From Anaerobacillus alkaliphilus (GTDB taxonomy: Bacteria; Bacillota; Bacilli; Bacillales; Anaerobacillaceae), in the NCBI RefSeq assembly GCF_004116265.1, contig NZ_QOUX01000037.1, positions 101,773-165,772 of the forward strand: a DNA stretch of 64,000 nt, written 5' to 3'. The notes under the pieces are model-generated. The model did no database searches, was not told the origin of the DNA, and saw only the letters and a list, made by a program, of their open reading frames with translations. This document shows, piece after piece, positions 45,333 to 56,246 of this stretch. Position 1 is the first letter of the stretch; the number at the start of each line of letters is the position of its first letter. Both the position numbers and the translations under genes were made by a program.

Positions 45333-45679
45333 AACTTCACTCCTCATATTTTAATTCGGAAATCGTAACACTTCGATGTGAGAAATAACGTTCCAATTAT
45401 TAATTATGTGAAAGAAATGAATTCAGAAGCGAACTTAAAAAAATTATTAAGTTATACTAAAAAATAAACAAATTCTTCTTTTAAAAGCTTATTGGAAGTG
45501 GTATATTTATGCTGATTAAGAGTATGATGCTTGCCATAAATATGAAGTAGGAGCAAAAATTTTACATATTTGTTGAAGTCTGACGTCATACATATTTTCT
45601 TTTTGTTTAAAAAATAAGCAAATTGGAAATTGTAAGCATGATACTTATTTAATCACTCAGAATAAAGGGGGATAAAAAA
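45333..45679. other. Gene-free divergent region, 347 bp
   Basis: It must carry the glgP and nucleoside-operon promoters. It is AT-rich, and I could not pick a convincing -35/-10 pair. No purine riboswitch is apparent, and no PurR-type inverted box stands out. Confidence 0.35.
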
Positions 45680-46786
45680 ATGAAAAAGAAAAAATTTCCA
45701 ATACTTATGTCGTTAGTATTGGCAACGGGAACATTATTGTCTGCTTGTGGACAAGGAGCTACTCCTGATCCAGCTCCTGCAGCACCAGAAACTACAGGTG
45801 GTGGAGATGCAGCAACTGAGGAAACAACTGACTTCTCAGTAAAAATGGTTACAGATGTTGGTGGAGTTGACGATAAATCGTTCAATGAATCAGCTTGGGA
45901 AGGTCTACAACAATTCGAAGCTGACTTCGGAGCTGAAGTAGGATACTTACAATCTGGTGACGCTGCAGACTATCAACCAAACTTAAACAGATTAGTTCGT
46001 GAAGGAAATGATCTTGTTTTTGCAATTGGATTTTTAATGGGTGATGATGTTAAAGCGGTTGCGGAGCAACAAGCTGATGCACGATTAGCAATCGTAGACA
46101 TGGTTGTTACTGATGATGCAGGAAATTTCTTGGATAATGTGGCAAATATTACGTTTAGTGAACACGAAGGTTCATTCCTAGTAGGTGTTATCGCAGGTCT
46201 TACAACGAAGACAAACAAAGTTGGTTTCTTAGGCGGAGTTGAAGGCTTCCTAATTAAGAAGTTTGAAAATGGCTTCAAAGCTGGTGTAAAAGCAGTAAAT
46301 CCAGATGCTGAAATTATTGTTCAATATGCGGAGTCATTTAATGATGCTGCTCGTGGCCAACAAATCTCTGGAACTATTTATGCTCAAGGCGCTGATATTA
46401 TCTATCATGCTGCTGGAGGTACTGGAAACGGATTATTTACAGAAGCAAAAGAACGCAAAAGAGCTGGTGAAGATGTTTGGGCAATTGGTGTTGATAAAGA
46501 CCAACATGCTGAAGGTCTCCCTGAAAATGTAACTTTAACTTCAATGATTAAGCGTGTAGATCAAGCTGTGTACCTTGTATCTGAAAGAACAATGAACGGC
46601 GATTTCCCTGGTGGTCAAATTGTTGAGTTTGGTCTAGAGCAAGAAGGTGTTGGAATTGCCCCTACAACAGAAAATGTATCTGCAGAAGCATTACAAAAAG
46701 TTGAAGAGTATAAGGGTAAAATCCTAAGTGGTGAAATTAAAGTTCCGATGAATGATGAAGAATACGCAGCTTTTATTAACCAATAA
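45680..46786 (+). CDS. nupN: BMP family nucleoside-binding lipoprotein (YufN/NupN-like)
   Basis: 368 residues. The lipoprotein signal ends in LLSAC (Cys23), followed by a Pro/Ala/Thr linker. The mature domain starts FSVKMVTDVGGVDDKSFNES, the hallmark of PnrA/BMP proteins that bind purine nucleosides, and continues with NLNRLVREGNDLVFAIGFLM and AIGVDKDQHAEG. It is the first gene of an operon with the same order as B. subtilis yufNOPQ (nupNOPQ), a guanosine importer. AAAGGGGG lies before the ATG. Confidence 0.9.
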   Translation: MKKKKFPILMSLVLATGTLLSACGQGATPDPAPAAPETTGGGDAATEETTDFSVKMVTDVGGVDDKSFNESAWEGLQQFEADFGAEVGYLQSGDAADYQPNLNRLVREGNDLVFAIGFLMGDDVKAVAEQQADARLAIVDMVVTDDAGNFLDNVANITFSEHEGSFLVGVIAGLTTKTNKVGFLGGVEGFLIKKFENGFKAGVKAVNPDAEIIVQYAESFNDAARGQQISGTIYAQGADIIYHAAGGTGNGLFTEAKERKRAGEDVWAIGVDKDQHAEGLPENVTLTSMIKRVDQAVYLVSERTMNGDFPGGQIVEFGLEQEGVGIAPTTENVSAEALQKVEEYKGKILSGEIKVPMNDEEYAAFINQ

Positions 46787-46806
46787 ATCGTATAGGCTCT
46801 AACTTC

Positions 46807-46832
46807 AAAGGCTAGTTTTCTAACTAGCCTTT
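46807..46832 (+). terminator. Intercistronic hairpin after nupN
   Basis: Perfect 11-bp stem (AAAGGCTAGTT / AACTAGCCTTT) with a 4-nt loop but no U-run. It is probably a partial terminator or an mRNA-stabilising structure that lets the binding protein be made in excess of the transporter. Confidence 0.65.
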
Positions 46833-46870
46833 GCTTACTATAAAGTATTTTGCGTTAGGAGTGTTTACCT

Positions 46871-48400
46871 TTGGATTACGTAATAGAAATGAATAATATC
46901 CGGAAAGAGTTTCCTGGAATTGTTGCAAACGATAACATTACACTCCAGCTACGTCAAGGTGAGATTCACGCACTTCTGGGAGAAAATGGGGCTGGGAAGT
47001 CTACTTTAATGAATATCTTATTTGGACTGTACCAACCTGACCAAGGTGAGATCAAAGTCCGTGGAGAAAAGGTAGCTATCACGGATCCAAACGTAGCGAA
47101 TCGTTTGGGGATAGGAATGGTACATCAGCACTTTATGCTCGTAGAAAACTTTACTGTAGCTGAAAATATCATCTTAGGCATGGAACCAACAATAGCGGGA
47201 AGAATTAATTTAAAAAAAGCAGAGAAGGATGTTTTAGAACTCTCTGAAAAATATGGTCTTAAGGTAGATCCAAGGTCTAAAATTGAAGACATTTCGGTAG
47301 GAATGCAACAACGTGTTGAAATCATAAAAACTTTATACCGTGGTGCGGAAATCTTGATTTTTGATGAACCAACAGCAGCCTTAACACCACAAGAGATTAA
47401 TGAACTAATTCAAATAATGAAAGCCCTAGTCAAAGAAGGAAAGTCAATCATCCTTATTACACATAAATTAAAAGAAATTATGTCTGTTTGTGACCGCTGT
47501 ACCGTTATTCGTCGTGGAAAAGGGATTGGTACTGTTGAAGTGAAAGATACGAATCCAGATGCTCTTGCAGCCATGATGGTTGGACGTGAGGTTAATTTTA
47601 CAGTAGAACGAGTGAAGGCTCAGCCAAAACATGCGGTACTCGCCGTTAATGATCTAGTTGTTCGTGATGTTCGTAAAGTACCGGTTGTTAACTCATTAAA
47701 TTTAGAAGTTAAGGCTGGAGAAATAGTAGGAATAGCCGGAGTAGATGGAAATGGTCAATCAGAATTAATTGAAGCGATTACTGGTCTACGAAAAATTGAG
47801 AGTGGTTCAATCACTCTTAATGGCAAAGACTTAACAAAACTAAAAACAAGAAAAGTAACTGAAGCAGGGGTTGGCCATATTCCTCAAGATCGCCATAAGC
47901 ATGGGTTAGTACTAGATTTTTCAGTTGCAGAAAACATTGTGTTACAAACCTATTATCAAGAACCATACTCCAAACGTAAGATCCTAAATTTTCCGGCAAT
48001 TCAAGAAAAGTCAAAGAAGCTTATTGAAGAGTATGACGTCCGAACACCTAGTGAACAAACTTTAGCTCGTGCGTTATCTGGAGGAAACCAGCAAAAAGCG
48101 ATCATTGCAAGAGAAGTAGACCGTTCACCAGAACTACTAATTGCTGCACAACCTACCCGTGGATTAGATGTTGGAGCTATCGAGTTTATTCATCGGAAGT
48201 TAATTGAAGAACGTGATAAAGGACGAGCAGTGTTACTAGTCTCATTAGAATTAGATGAAGTGTTAAATGTTAGTGATCGTATTGCGGTAATTTACGAAGG
48301 GAAAATTGTAGCCATTGTTGATCCAGAGCAAACAGATGAGAAAGAATTAGGTCTTCTTATGGCTGGTGGGAAGAGTGAGAGAGTAGGTGAAATTCAATGA
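46871..48400 (+). CDS. nupO: Nucleoside ABC transporter, double ATP-binding protein (YufO/NupO-like)
   Basis: 509 residues with two ATPase domains, as in ribose and nucleoside importers. The first has Walker A GENGAGKSTLMNIL, signature ISVGMQQRVEI and Walker B ILIFDEPTAALT. The second is degenerate at Walker A (GVDGNGQSELIEAI) but keeps LSGGNQQKAIIAREV, and its Walker B reads LLIAAQPTRGLD, in which the usual Asp-Glu is replaced. The asymmetry is normal for the family. The start is TTG at 46871 with TTAGGAG about 10 bp upstream. It overlaps the next gene by 4 bp. Confidence 0.93.
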   Translation: MDYVIEMNNIRKEFPGIVANDNITLQLRQGEIHALLGENGAGKSTLMNILFGLYQPDQGEIKVRGEKVAITDPNVANRLGIGMVHQHFMLVENFTVAENIILGMEPTIAGRINLKKAEKDVLELSEKYGLKVDPRSKIEDISVGMQQRVEIIKTLYRGAEILIFDEPTAALTPQEINELIQIMKALVKEGKSIILITHKLKEIMSVCDRCTVIRRGKGIGTVEVKDTNPDALAAMMVGREVNFTVERVKAQPKHAVLAVNDLVVRDVRKVPVVNSLNLEVKAGEIVGIAGVDGNGQSELIEAITGLRKIESGSITLNGKDLTKLKTRKVTEAGVGHIPQDRHKHGLVLDFSVAENIVLQTYYQEPYSKRKILNFPAIQEKSKKLIEEYDVRTPSEQTLARALSGGNQQKAIIAREVDRSPELLIAAQPTRGLDVGAIEFIHRKLIEERDKGRAVLLVSLELDEVLNVSDRIAVIYEGKIVAIVDPEQTDEKELGLLMAGGKSERVGEIQ

Positions 48401-49458
48401 TCCATAAGTGGTTAAACAAAGGAAAAGTAACAAATATACTTATACCTTTAATCTCGGTTTTCTTAGGGATTATTGTTGGGGCCATCATCATGCTTTTCAT
48501 CGGTCAAAACCCATTTGTAGGGTATTCAGCTCTTCTATCCGGAGTCTTTGGTGACGTTTATTACTTTGGTGAAATGTTGAGAATGATGACCCCACTCATT
48601 CTAGCCGGTTTAGCAGTAGCTTTCGCGTTTCGTACTGGTTTGTTTAACATTGGTGTTGAAGGACAATTAATTGTAGGATGGCTAGCTTCAGTAGCAGTCG
48701 GTATTTTAGTTGATGCACCTGCCATTATACATTTACCTTTAGCAATTTTAGCAGGAGCCTTAGCGGGTGCTTTATGGGGATTTATCCCAGGTTTCTTAAA
48801 AGCTAGGTTCTATGTACATGAAGTCATTGTAACTATTATGATGAATTACGTGGCTCTATATGTAAGTAATTACCTTATCCGAACCTATCTATTAGCTCCT
48901 GGTGAGAGAACAGAGAGAATTTCATCATCAGCATCTCTTGCATCACCGTTTTTACAATCAATTACAGACTTTTCGCGATTGCATTATGGATTTTTTATTG
49001 CAATTTTTGCTTGCCTAATCCTATGGTTTATCTTATGGAAAACAACATTAGGCTTTGAGTTACGTGCAGTTGGTTACAATAAACATGCGTCTCAATATGC
49101 TGGCATGAATGTAAATAGAAATGTAATATTAGCAATGGTTATTTCTGGTGGGTTTGCCGGCTTGGCTGGAGCGATGGAAGGGTTAGGAACGTATGGATAT
49201 ATGTCTATTTTAGCAGGATTCACAGGTGTAGGGTTTAATGGGATTGCGGTTGCCTTACTTGGGGCAAATACTTCGATCGGTGTTTTTTTAGCTGCTGCAT
49301 TATTTGGTGGATTAACTGTAGGAGCTCCAAATATGCAATCTCAGGCAGGTATTCCACCTGAACTAGTGAGCATTGTGATTGCGTTAATTATCTTCTTCGT
49401 AGCTTCTAGCTATTTAATAAGACTCGTTATTAACCGGCTCCAAAAGGAGGGCAAATAA
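48397..49458 (+). CDS. nupP: Nucleoside ABC transporter permease (YufP/NupP-like)
   Basis: 353 residues with about nine to ten TM segments of the BPD_transp_2 family. Conserved pieces are FRTGLFNIGVEGQLIVGWLA, VHEVIVTIMMNYVALYVSNY and AVGYNKHASQYAGMNV (a coupling loop). Its ATG overlaps the stop of nupO (ATGA), and the stop abuts the start of the next permease. Confidence 0.93.
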   Translation: MIHKWLNKGKVTNILIPLISVFLGIIVGAIIMLFIGQNPFVGYSALLSGVFGDVYYFGEMLRMMTPLILAGLAVAFAFRTGLFNIGVEGQLIVGWLASVAVGILVDAPAIIHLPLAILAGALAGALWGFIPGFLKARFYVHEVIVTIMMNYVALYVSNYLIRTYLLAPGERTERISSSASLASPFLQSITDFSRLHYGFFIAIFACLILWFILWKTTLGFELRAVGYNKHASQYAGMNVNRNVILAMVISGGFAGLAGAMEGLGTYGYMSILAGFTGVGFNGIAVALLGANTSIGVFLAAALFGGLTVGAPNMQSQAGIPPELVSIVIALIIFFVASSYLIRLVINRLQKEGK

Positions 49459-50421
49459 ATGAGTTGGATGGATATTTTAGCCTTAGTAGTTCCAGCAACT
49501 GTCTTTCTAGCAGCACCACTAATTTTTACTGCTTTGGGTGGGTTATTTAGTGAACGCTCGGGTGTTGTAAATATTGGCCTAGAAGGGCTAATGGTTATTG
49601 GAGCATTTACTGGAATTGTAACAACTTTATATTTAGAAGGTCTTGGCTTTGGGGCTTGGTCACCTTGGCTATCTCTCATTGCCGCCGTATTGGTTGGTGC
49701 ATTATTTTCTCTCTTTCACGCTGTTGCCTCTATTACACTTAAGGCAGATCAGATTGTTAGTGGGGTGGCACTAAACTTTTTGGCAGTTGGTCTAACTGTC
49801 TTTATGGTACGAAATATATTTGGCAAAGGTCAAACTGATTACGTAACGTATCGGATTTCTCGAGAAAACATTCCGTTATTACAAGATCTACCGTTGTTAG
49901 GTCCACTGTTTTTCCAGAGAGTTTACTATACCTCATTTCTAGCTATTGCAGCAGCAATTGTTGCATGGTATGTTGTTTTTTACACACCGTTTGGATTGAG
50001 ACTTCGTTCTGTTGGAGAGCATCCAATGGCAGCTGATACCATGGGAATTAAGGTAAATAAGATGCGTTATATCGGTGTAATGCTAAGTGGTGCATTTGCA
50101 GGGATAGGTGGTGCGGTGTTTGCCTTAACCACTGCAGGAAATTTTGCAGGGAACACGATAGCCGGTCAAGGATTTATGGCATTAGCAGCCTTAATTTTTG
50201 GTAAATGGCACCCGCTAGGTGCGCTAGGTGCCGCTTTATTTTTTGGTTTAGCACAGTCACTTAGTATTACTGGTCAAGCAATACCGTTTCTTCAAAACGT
50301 TCCACAAGTATATTTATTAATTGCTCCATATGTTTTAACAATATTGGCTTTAGCCGGTTTTGTAGGCAAAGCAGAAGCACCAAAGGCAATTGGTAAACCA
50401 TATGAAAAAGGTAGTAGATAA
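49459..50421 (+). CDS. nupQ: Nucleoside ABC transporter permease (YufQ/NupQ-like)
   Basis: 320 residues, the second BPD_transp_2 permease. It has TALGGLFSERSGVVNIGLEG near residue 25, the coupling loop RLRSVGEHPMAADTMGIKV near 185-200, and eight to nine TM segments. It starts directly after the stop of the upstream permease with an AAAGGAGGG site inside that gene. A terminator follows. Confidence 0.93.
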   Translation: MSWMDILALVVPATVFLAAPLIFTALGGLFSERSGVVNIGLEGLMVIGAFTGIVTTLYLEGLGFGAWSPWLSLIAAVLVGALFSLFHAVASITLKADQIVSGVALNFLAVGLTVFMVRNIFGKGQTDYVTYRISRENIPLLQDLPLLGPLFFQRVYYTSFLAIAAAIVAWYVVFYTPFGLRLRSVGEHPMAADTMGIKVNKMRYIGVMLSGAFAGIGGAVFALTTAGNFAGNTIAGQGFMALAALIFGKWHPLGALGAALFFGLAQSLSITGQAIPFLQNVPQVYLLIAPYVLTILALAGFVGKAEAPKAIGKPYEKGSR

Positions 50422-50422
50422 G

Positions 50423-50448
50423 AAAAGCCGCCAATGGCGGTTTTTTTG
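50423..50448 (+). terminator. Terminator of the nucleoside operon
   Basis: AAAGCCGCC / GGCGGTTTT stem, AAT loop, eight T. Confidence 0.9.
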
Positions 50449-50843
50449 TTTGTTTTTCAACAAAAATAAAAAAAATGTCGATTAGACACTAAGAATAGTT
50501 CTATTTTCTTATGCGTGAGTATTTAAATAGAGGTAAAATGAGAAATATACAATAATCTGCTACAAAAGTCATGATATTTTCTTCGGTGTATTAAATTTTG
50601 TGGTAGAGAATTGAAAATCAAATTAGACTTAGTAAAAAAAATTTTAAATGGTATCTAGCCATAAAAAACGCTCTTTTGAGGGAAAACTAATAGAAATGTC
50701 TCAAGAACAGTGATGTATAGAAAAAAGCATCTGAGTAGTTTTTAAATATTTTTCTACAAATTTCTCGCTTTTTTCTATATAATAAAACATAATATCATTA
50801 ATTCCGAATAAGGTATTTAGTGGTGTAGAAGTGAGGGATAACT
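50449..50843. other. Gene-free region before cheX
   Basis: AT-rich, 395 bp. TATAAT at 50778-50783 is the best -10 candidate for cheX; no matching -35 and no sigma-D consensus are visible. No reading frame or structured RNA recognised. Confidence 0.35.
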
Positions 50844-51308
50844 ATGAATGCAAAACATGTTAATGCGATATGCCGAGCAACTGAGAATATACTTGTTAAT
50901 CATTTTGGTGTAGAAGTTAAACCACTAAAACCACGAGTACAACAAACGGCTGTACCATCTAATCAGGTATCTGTAATATTAGGTATTAACGGACAATTAA
51001 ATGGTCAAATCATATGCTCTATTGATGAACAAACCGCAAAAAACATTGTCGGCATCATGATGGGTGGAATGATCATTGAAGAGTTAGACGAAATGGGCTG
51101 GAGTGCGATTCAGGAATTTGGCAACTGGGTAGCTGGAACTACAGCAACAGAACTTTCCAAAGAAAATGTGATTATTGATGTTACCCCACCTATCATTAAC
51201 GAAGGCTCTTCAAGTTTTAGATCAAATAAATTATTTATTACTGTTCCATTGGAAACCAAAATTGGTTTAATTGATGTTCATATATCTGTAAAAGAAGAAG
51301 CAGCATAA
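50844..51308 (+). CDS. cheX: Chemotaxis protein CheX (CheY-P phosphatase family)
   Basis: 154 residues of the CheC/CheX/FliY family. The catalytic signature ExxN is present once, in IQEFGNWVAGTTATELS (Glu91 and Asn94), with the family's MMGG motif before it (GIMMGGMIIEELDEMGWSA). CheX proteins remove phosphate from CheY-P and so fit with the cheY at 35971. The gene is a single transcription unit: gene-free DNA before it and a hairpin (AAAACGTATTGAT / ATCGATACGTTTT-like, 51311-51355) after it. Confidence 0.88.
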   Translation: MNAKHVNAICRATENILVNHFGVEVKPLKPRVQQTAVPSNQVSVILGINGQLNGQIICSIDEQTAKNIVGIMMGGMIIEELDEMGWSAIQEFGNWVAGTTATELSKENVIIDVTPPIINEGSSSFRSNKLFITVPLETKIGLIDVHISVKEEAA

Positions 51309-51310
51309 AA

Positions 51311-51357
51311 TGTAAAAACGTATTGATTTTCGGAATGAAAATCGATACGTTTTTTTA
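51311..51357 (+). terminator. Terminator of cheX
   Basis: Stem AAAACGTATTGATTTTC / GAAAATCGATACGTTTT with one bulge, followed by a run of T. Confidence 0.85.
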
Positions 51358-51501
51358 ATATATACTATGGTGAAATTTATTTTTGTAAATGAAGAGTTTG
51401 AATGGACAAAGTAGAAGGGTAATAAATTGGATAGACTGATGTTTTATGTTTACATTATTACTAAGAACAATTTTGAGATCAATCGGAAGGGAGTTCTGCT
51501 G

Positions 51502-53040
51502 ATGAAGGAAATAGATGTTTCAAAGTACGAGAAAAAAATAGAAATTCGTAATATAACAAAAACAGATTTCCAAGATATATTGCAGCTTCAACAGATATGT
51601 TTTCCAAATATGGATCCTTGGAAACTCGATCAGCTTGAAAGTCATTTAGACATCTTTCCAGAAGGTCAATTTTGTGTGGAATACGAAGGGAAGATAATTG
51701 GTTCATGCTCAAGTTTAATCGTAAATTTTGACGAATATGATGATCAGCACACGTGGGATGAAATTACGGACAATGGATATATCACAAACCATGATCCTGA
51801 GGGATATAATCTATATGGGATGGAAGTAATGGTTCATCCTGAGTTTCGCAGAATGAAAATTGGCAAAAGATTGTATGAGGCAAGAAAAGATTTAGCAAGA
51901 AACTTAAATCTTAAGAGTATCATTATTGGTGGTCGAATACCTAATTATTATAAACATTCAGACACATTAACTCCTAGACAATATGTTGAAGAAGTTACCC
52001 ATCATAATATCTATGATCCAGTGTTAACGTTTCAGGTGATGAATGGATTTACTCTAAAGAGAATAAACAAAAATTACTTAGAAGATGACACAGCTTCGAT
52101 GAAATATGCCACCTTAATGGAATGGAACAATGTTGATTATCAACCGAAATCAAAACGTCATTTTAAAACATCGTTCCCCGTCCGTGTTTGCGCTATTCAG
52201 TATATGATGAAAAAAATAGACGCGTTTACTGACTTTGCAAAGCAGTGTGAGTTTTACGTGGATGTGGCTTCAAGCTATCAATCTGATTTTGCCGTATTTC
52301 CGGAAATCTTTACAACCCAATTATTATCATTCATCGAGGAAAAATCAACAAGTCAATCAATTCGTAAGTTAACAACATTTACGGAACAATATATCTCTTT
52401 ATTCACAGGTCTTGCTGTAAAATATAATGTCAATATTATTGGTGGGTCGCACTTTGTAGAAGAAGAAGGGAAAATTTATAATATTGCCTATTTATTTAGA
52501 AGAGATGGGACAATAGAAAAACAATATAAAATACATATCACACCAAACGAAAAGAAATACTGGGGAATTACTGGTGGCGATGAAGTAAAGGTATTTGATA
52601 CAGACTGTGGCAAAATTGCCATCCAGATTTGTTATGATATTGAATTCCCTGAATTAGGTCGTATTGCAACAGATAAAGGTGCAAATATTATCTTTACGCC
52701 ATTTTGTACGGATGAACGCCAAGGGTTTTTACGGGTAAAATATTGTGCGCAAGCTCGGGCGATTGAAAATCAGGTTTACGTGGTGATTGCAGGGACAGTT
52801 GGAAACTTATCTGAGGCGGAAAATATGGATATTCAATATGCGCAATCAGCAATCTTTACGCCTTCTGATTTTACGTTCCCTAGAGATGGAATTGAAGGGG
52901 AGTGTCCAGCAAATATCGAAACAGTCGTTGTTGGTGATGTTGATTTAGAAATACTCAGAAGACATCGTAAATCAGGAAATGTTACTCAACTAAAAGATCG
53001 TCGTAGAGATTTATATGAAATTAATTATAAATATAAATAA
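51502..53040 (+). CDS. yhcX: GNAT acetyltransferase-carbon-nitrogen hydrolase fusion (YhcX-like)
   Basis: 512 residues, matching B. subtilis YhcX in length and order. Residues about 15-215 form a GNAT domain (LYGMEVMVHPEFRRMKIGKR is the acetyl-CoA pocket, then LYEARK). Residues about 230-510 form a nitrilase-superfamily amidohydrolase with the catalytic Glu in FAVFPEIFTT, Lys in KQYKIHITPNE and Cys in IAIQICYDIEFPELGR. The substrate is unknown. The ATG at 51502 has AAGGGAG 8 bp upstream, so the longer frame from 51427 is not used. It is followed by a good terminator. Confidence 0.92.
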   Translation: MKEIDVSKYEKKIEIRNITKTDFQDILQLQQICFPNMDPWKLDQLESHLDIFPEGQFCVEYEGKIIGSCSSLIVNFDEYDDQHTWDEITDNGYITNHDPEGYNLYGMEVMVHPEFRRMKIGKRLYEARKDLARNLNLKSIIIGGRIPNYYKHSDTLTPRQYVEEVTHHNIYDPVLTFQVMNGFTLKRINKNYLEDDTASMKYATLMEWNNVDYQPKSKRHFKTSFPVRVCAIQYMMKKIDAFTDFAKQCEFYVDVASSYQSDFAVFPEIFTTQLLSFIEEKSTSQSIRKLTTFTEQYISLFTGLAVKYNVNIIGGSHFVEEEGKIYNIAYLFRRDGTIEKQYKIHITPNEKKYWGITGGDEVKVFDTDCGKIAIQICYDIEFPELGRIATDKGANIIFTPFCTDERQGFLRVKYCAQARAIENQVYVVIAGTVGNLSEAENMDIQYAQSAIFTPSDFTFPRDGIEGECPANIETVVVGDVDLEILRRHRKSGNVTQLKDRRRDLYEINYKYK

Positions 53041-53066
53041 AAACTCGCAATTCTGCGAGTTTTTCT
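53041..53066 (+). terminator. Terminator of the yhcX-like gene
   Basis: Perfect 9-bp stem AAACTCGCA / TGCGAGTTT, loop ATTC, then TTCTG. Confidence 0.85.
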
Positions 53067-53133
53067 GTTTTTTAAGGTTTAACTCGTAAATTTTACGTTC
53101 ATGCTAGTAGTTGATGACAAGGGGCTGAACGTA

Positions 53134-53550
53134 ATGAAAGTGATAGTTGAAAAAAATACCATAATAAAGTCGATACTAATAATTGTTGCAGCATTTTTTA
53201 TACTTTCTGCGGCTAACTACTATTTCACCTCTCAGATAGATCATTTAGAAGACTTAACAGTTGAACTTCATTCAAAAAATCCACCAATAAAACAAGGGGA
53301 TCGAACGATCTTTCAGGTACTTGTTTACGATAAAAATCATACACCTGTTGAGAATGTGAAAGTCGAAATAAAACTTACTTCAAAACTATATAAAACAGAA
53401 ACATTAAATCGTAAATTCGTCCATATAGAAGACGGTTTGTATGAAACAGATTTGCAGTTTTTTCATCACGGGGAATGGGAAGTAGCAATTTTGCTCAAGA
53501 AGGGCCTTAGTAAAATTTCAAAACCTTTTGATTTACTTGTAGAAAAGTAA
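53134..53550 (+). CDS. FixH/YtkA-like membrane-anchored protein
   Basis: 138 residues. One N-terminal TM anchor (about 12-30) precedes an extracytoplasmic beta-sandwich of the FixH/YtkA type: KQGDRTIFQVLVYDKNHTPV near residue 60, then EIKLTSKLYKT and a C-terminal DGLYETDLQFFHHGEWEVAI. Such domains occur in copper- or cytochrome-oxidase-related proteins and in B. subtilis YtkA; the role here is unknown. AAGGGG lies 9 bp before the ATG at 53134. It is not linked to the fixABCX operon. Confidence 0.75.
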   Translation: MKVIVEKNTIIKSILIIVAAFFILSAANYYFTSQIDHLEDLTVELHSKNPPIKQGDRTIFQVLVYDKNHTPVENVKVEIKLTSKLYKTETLNRKFVHIEDGLYETDLQFFHHGEWEVAILLKKGLSKISKPFDLLVEK

Positions 53551-53589
53551 CGTATTTTTGTACCGGTATGTTAAAGTAAAGGGGAAGTT

Positions 53590-54156
53590 TTGTGTAGGGC
53601 GGTGGATTTGTTGAATTTTAACGGCCAAAGTGTTTTACCAGCTGTTCGTAGCATAAAGGATATTGAAAGCTTGTTCAAAAGTGAATTTACCTACATAGTG
53701 TTGTTAAATAGCCATATTGGTCAACTGAAAAGCCTTGTCCAGTTGGCTAAAAACAATGGTAAGAAGGTATTACTCCATGCTGACTTAGTTCAAGGACTAC
53801 GAAATGATGAGTATGCAGCTCAGTTTCTCTGTCACGACATTAGACCAGCGGGATTAATCTCTACGAGAAAAAGTGTTGTATTAACTGCAAAGAAGCATAA
53901 GCTAATCTCCATTCAGCGATTATTCCTATTAGATTCGATAGCACTTGAATCAAGCTATAAACTACTTGAAACGACTCAGCCTGATTTTATCGAAGTATTG
54001 CCCGGTGTCATGCCACACATTATTCGTGAGGTTTATGAAAAAACAGGTATTCCAATTGTTGCTGGTGGTTTAATAAGGGAAAAACGTGAAGTTAAAGAGG
54101 CTTTGCAAGCCGGGGCTACTGCTGTAACGACATCTCGAGCAGAGTTATGGAGCTAG
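53590..54156 (+). CDS. glpP: Glycerol-3-phosphate-responsive antiterminator GlpP
   Basis: 188 residues. GlpP binds glycerol 3-phosphate and prevents termination in glp leader RNAs. Family landmarks: QSVLPAVRSIKDIESLF, KKVLLHADLVQGLRNDEYAA, DIRPAGLISTRKSVVLTAKK, ISIQRLFLLDSIALESS, DFIEVLPGVMPHIIREV and ATAVTTSRAELW. The start is uncertain: TTG at 53590 has AAAGGGG upstream with a short spacing, while TTG at 53611 aligns with the B. subtilis start. Its likely targets are the terminators before glpK (54332-54396) and glpD (55989-56039). No glpF gene lies here. Confidence 0.93.
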   Translation: MCRAVDLLNFNGQSVLPAVRSIKDIESLFKSEFTYIVLLNSHIGQLKSLVQLAKNNGKKVLLHADLVQGLRNDEYAAQFLCHDIRPAGLISTRKSVVLTAKKHKLISIQRLFLLDSIALESSYKLLETTQPDFIEVLPGVMPHIIREVYEKTGIPIVAGGLIREKREVKEALQAGATAVTTSRAELWS

Positions 54157-54183
54157 GTATCTTCATTTAAAAGCCTCTAACAG

Positions 54184-54252
54184 GAAAGTTCACTTTCTAT
54201 ATAGATATCCTTCAGTAACTATTTTCATCTCAGTTGATGAAAGTGAACTTTC
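54184..54252. repeat. Perfect 14-bp inverted repeat between glpP and glpK
   Basis: GAAAGTTCACTTTC at 54184-54197 and its exact complement GAAAGTGAACTTTC at 54239-54252, 41 bp apart. Each arm is itself nearly palindromic. There is no U-run, so it is not an ordinary terminator; it could be a paired operator or a 3' structure of glpP mRNA. Confidence 0.65.
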
Positions 54253-54280
54253 ATTGGTATCTAACAACGCATGAATTTCA

Positions 54281-55921
<1,641 letters not shown>

Positions 55922-55923
55922 TA

Positions 55924-56039
55924 GTAACAATAATGCCGTGATCATGATATACTATTACTAAGTTAATCAATCGGTCGGAGAAACGGAGAGACCACAACAC
56001 TCTATTGTAAATAGCAATAGAGCTGTTGTGGTCTTTTTG
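55924..56039 (+). promoter_or_regulatory. glpD promoter and GlpP-type leader terminator
   Basis: TATACT at 55948-55953 with GTAACA 18 bp upstream. Then comes a strong terminator: AGACCACAAC plus CTCTATTG pair with CAATAGAG plus GTTGTGGTCT (55989-56034) around TAAATAG, followed by TTTTTGT. This matches the leader layout of Bacillus glpD, which GlpP controls by antitermination. A TCGGAGAAAC stretch upstream resembles TCGGAAACC in the glpK leader and may be part of the recognised RNA. Confidence 0.8.
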
Positions 56040-56052
56040 TATTCTTTTAAAA

Positions 56053-56246
56053 AGGCTGTTTTCGAAAAGATTGTTACTTTCGTAAAAATCCCAAAAGCCG
56101 GATTTTTACACATATTACTAAGAATTCACCACTAATTTAGTAAGTAATGCTCTTTTCTTACATAATTTATTGGCTGATATCTTCATCTAGGGTATTTTTC
56201 CGATAATTTTAGGATAGAAAAGCCACAATGTATACGAAAAGAGCCT
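56053..56246 (+). mobile_element. MITE copy 2 (194 bp), inside the glpD leader
   Basis: Terminal inverted repeats AGGCTGTTTTCG (left) and the complement of AGGCTCTTTTCG (right), flanked by the 6-bp duplication TTAAAA at 56047-56052 and 56247-56252. An inner hairpin GTAAAAATCC / GGATTTTTAC lies at about 56082-56109. It is the inverted relative of the element at 42687-42850. It separates the leader terminator from the glpD ribosome binding site, so it is transcribed as part of the glpD mRNA when the terminator is read through. Confidence 0.9.

Noticed and set aside
45333..45679. Purine riboswitch before the nucleoside uptake operon
   Set aside because: I looked for the conserved core of the purine aptamer and did not find it.
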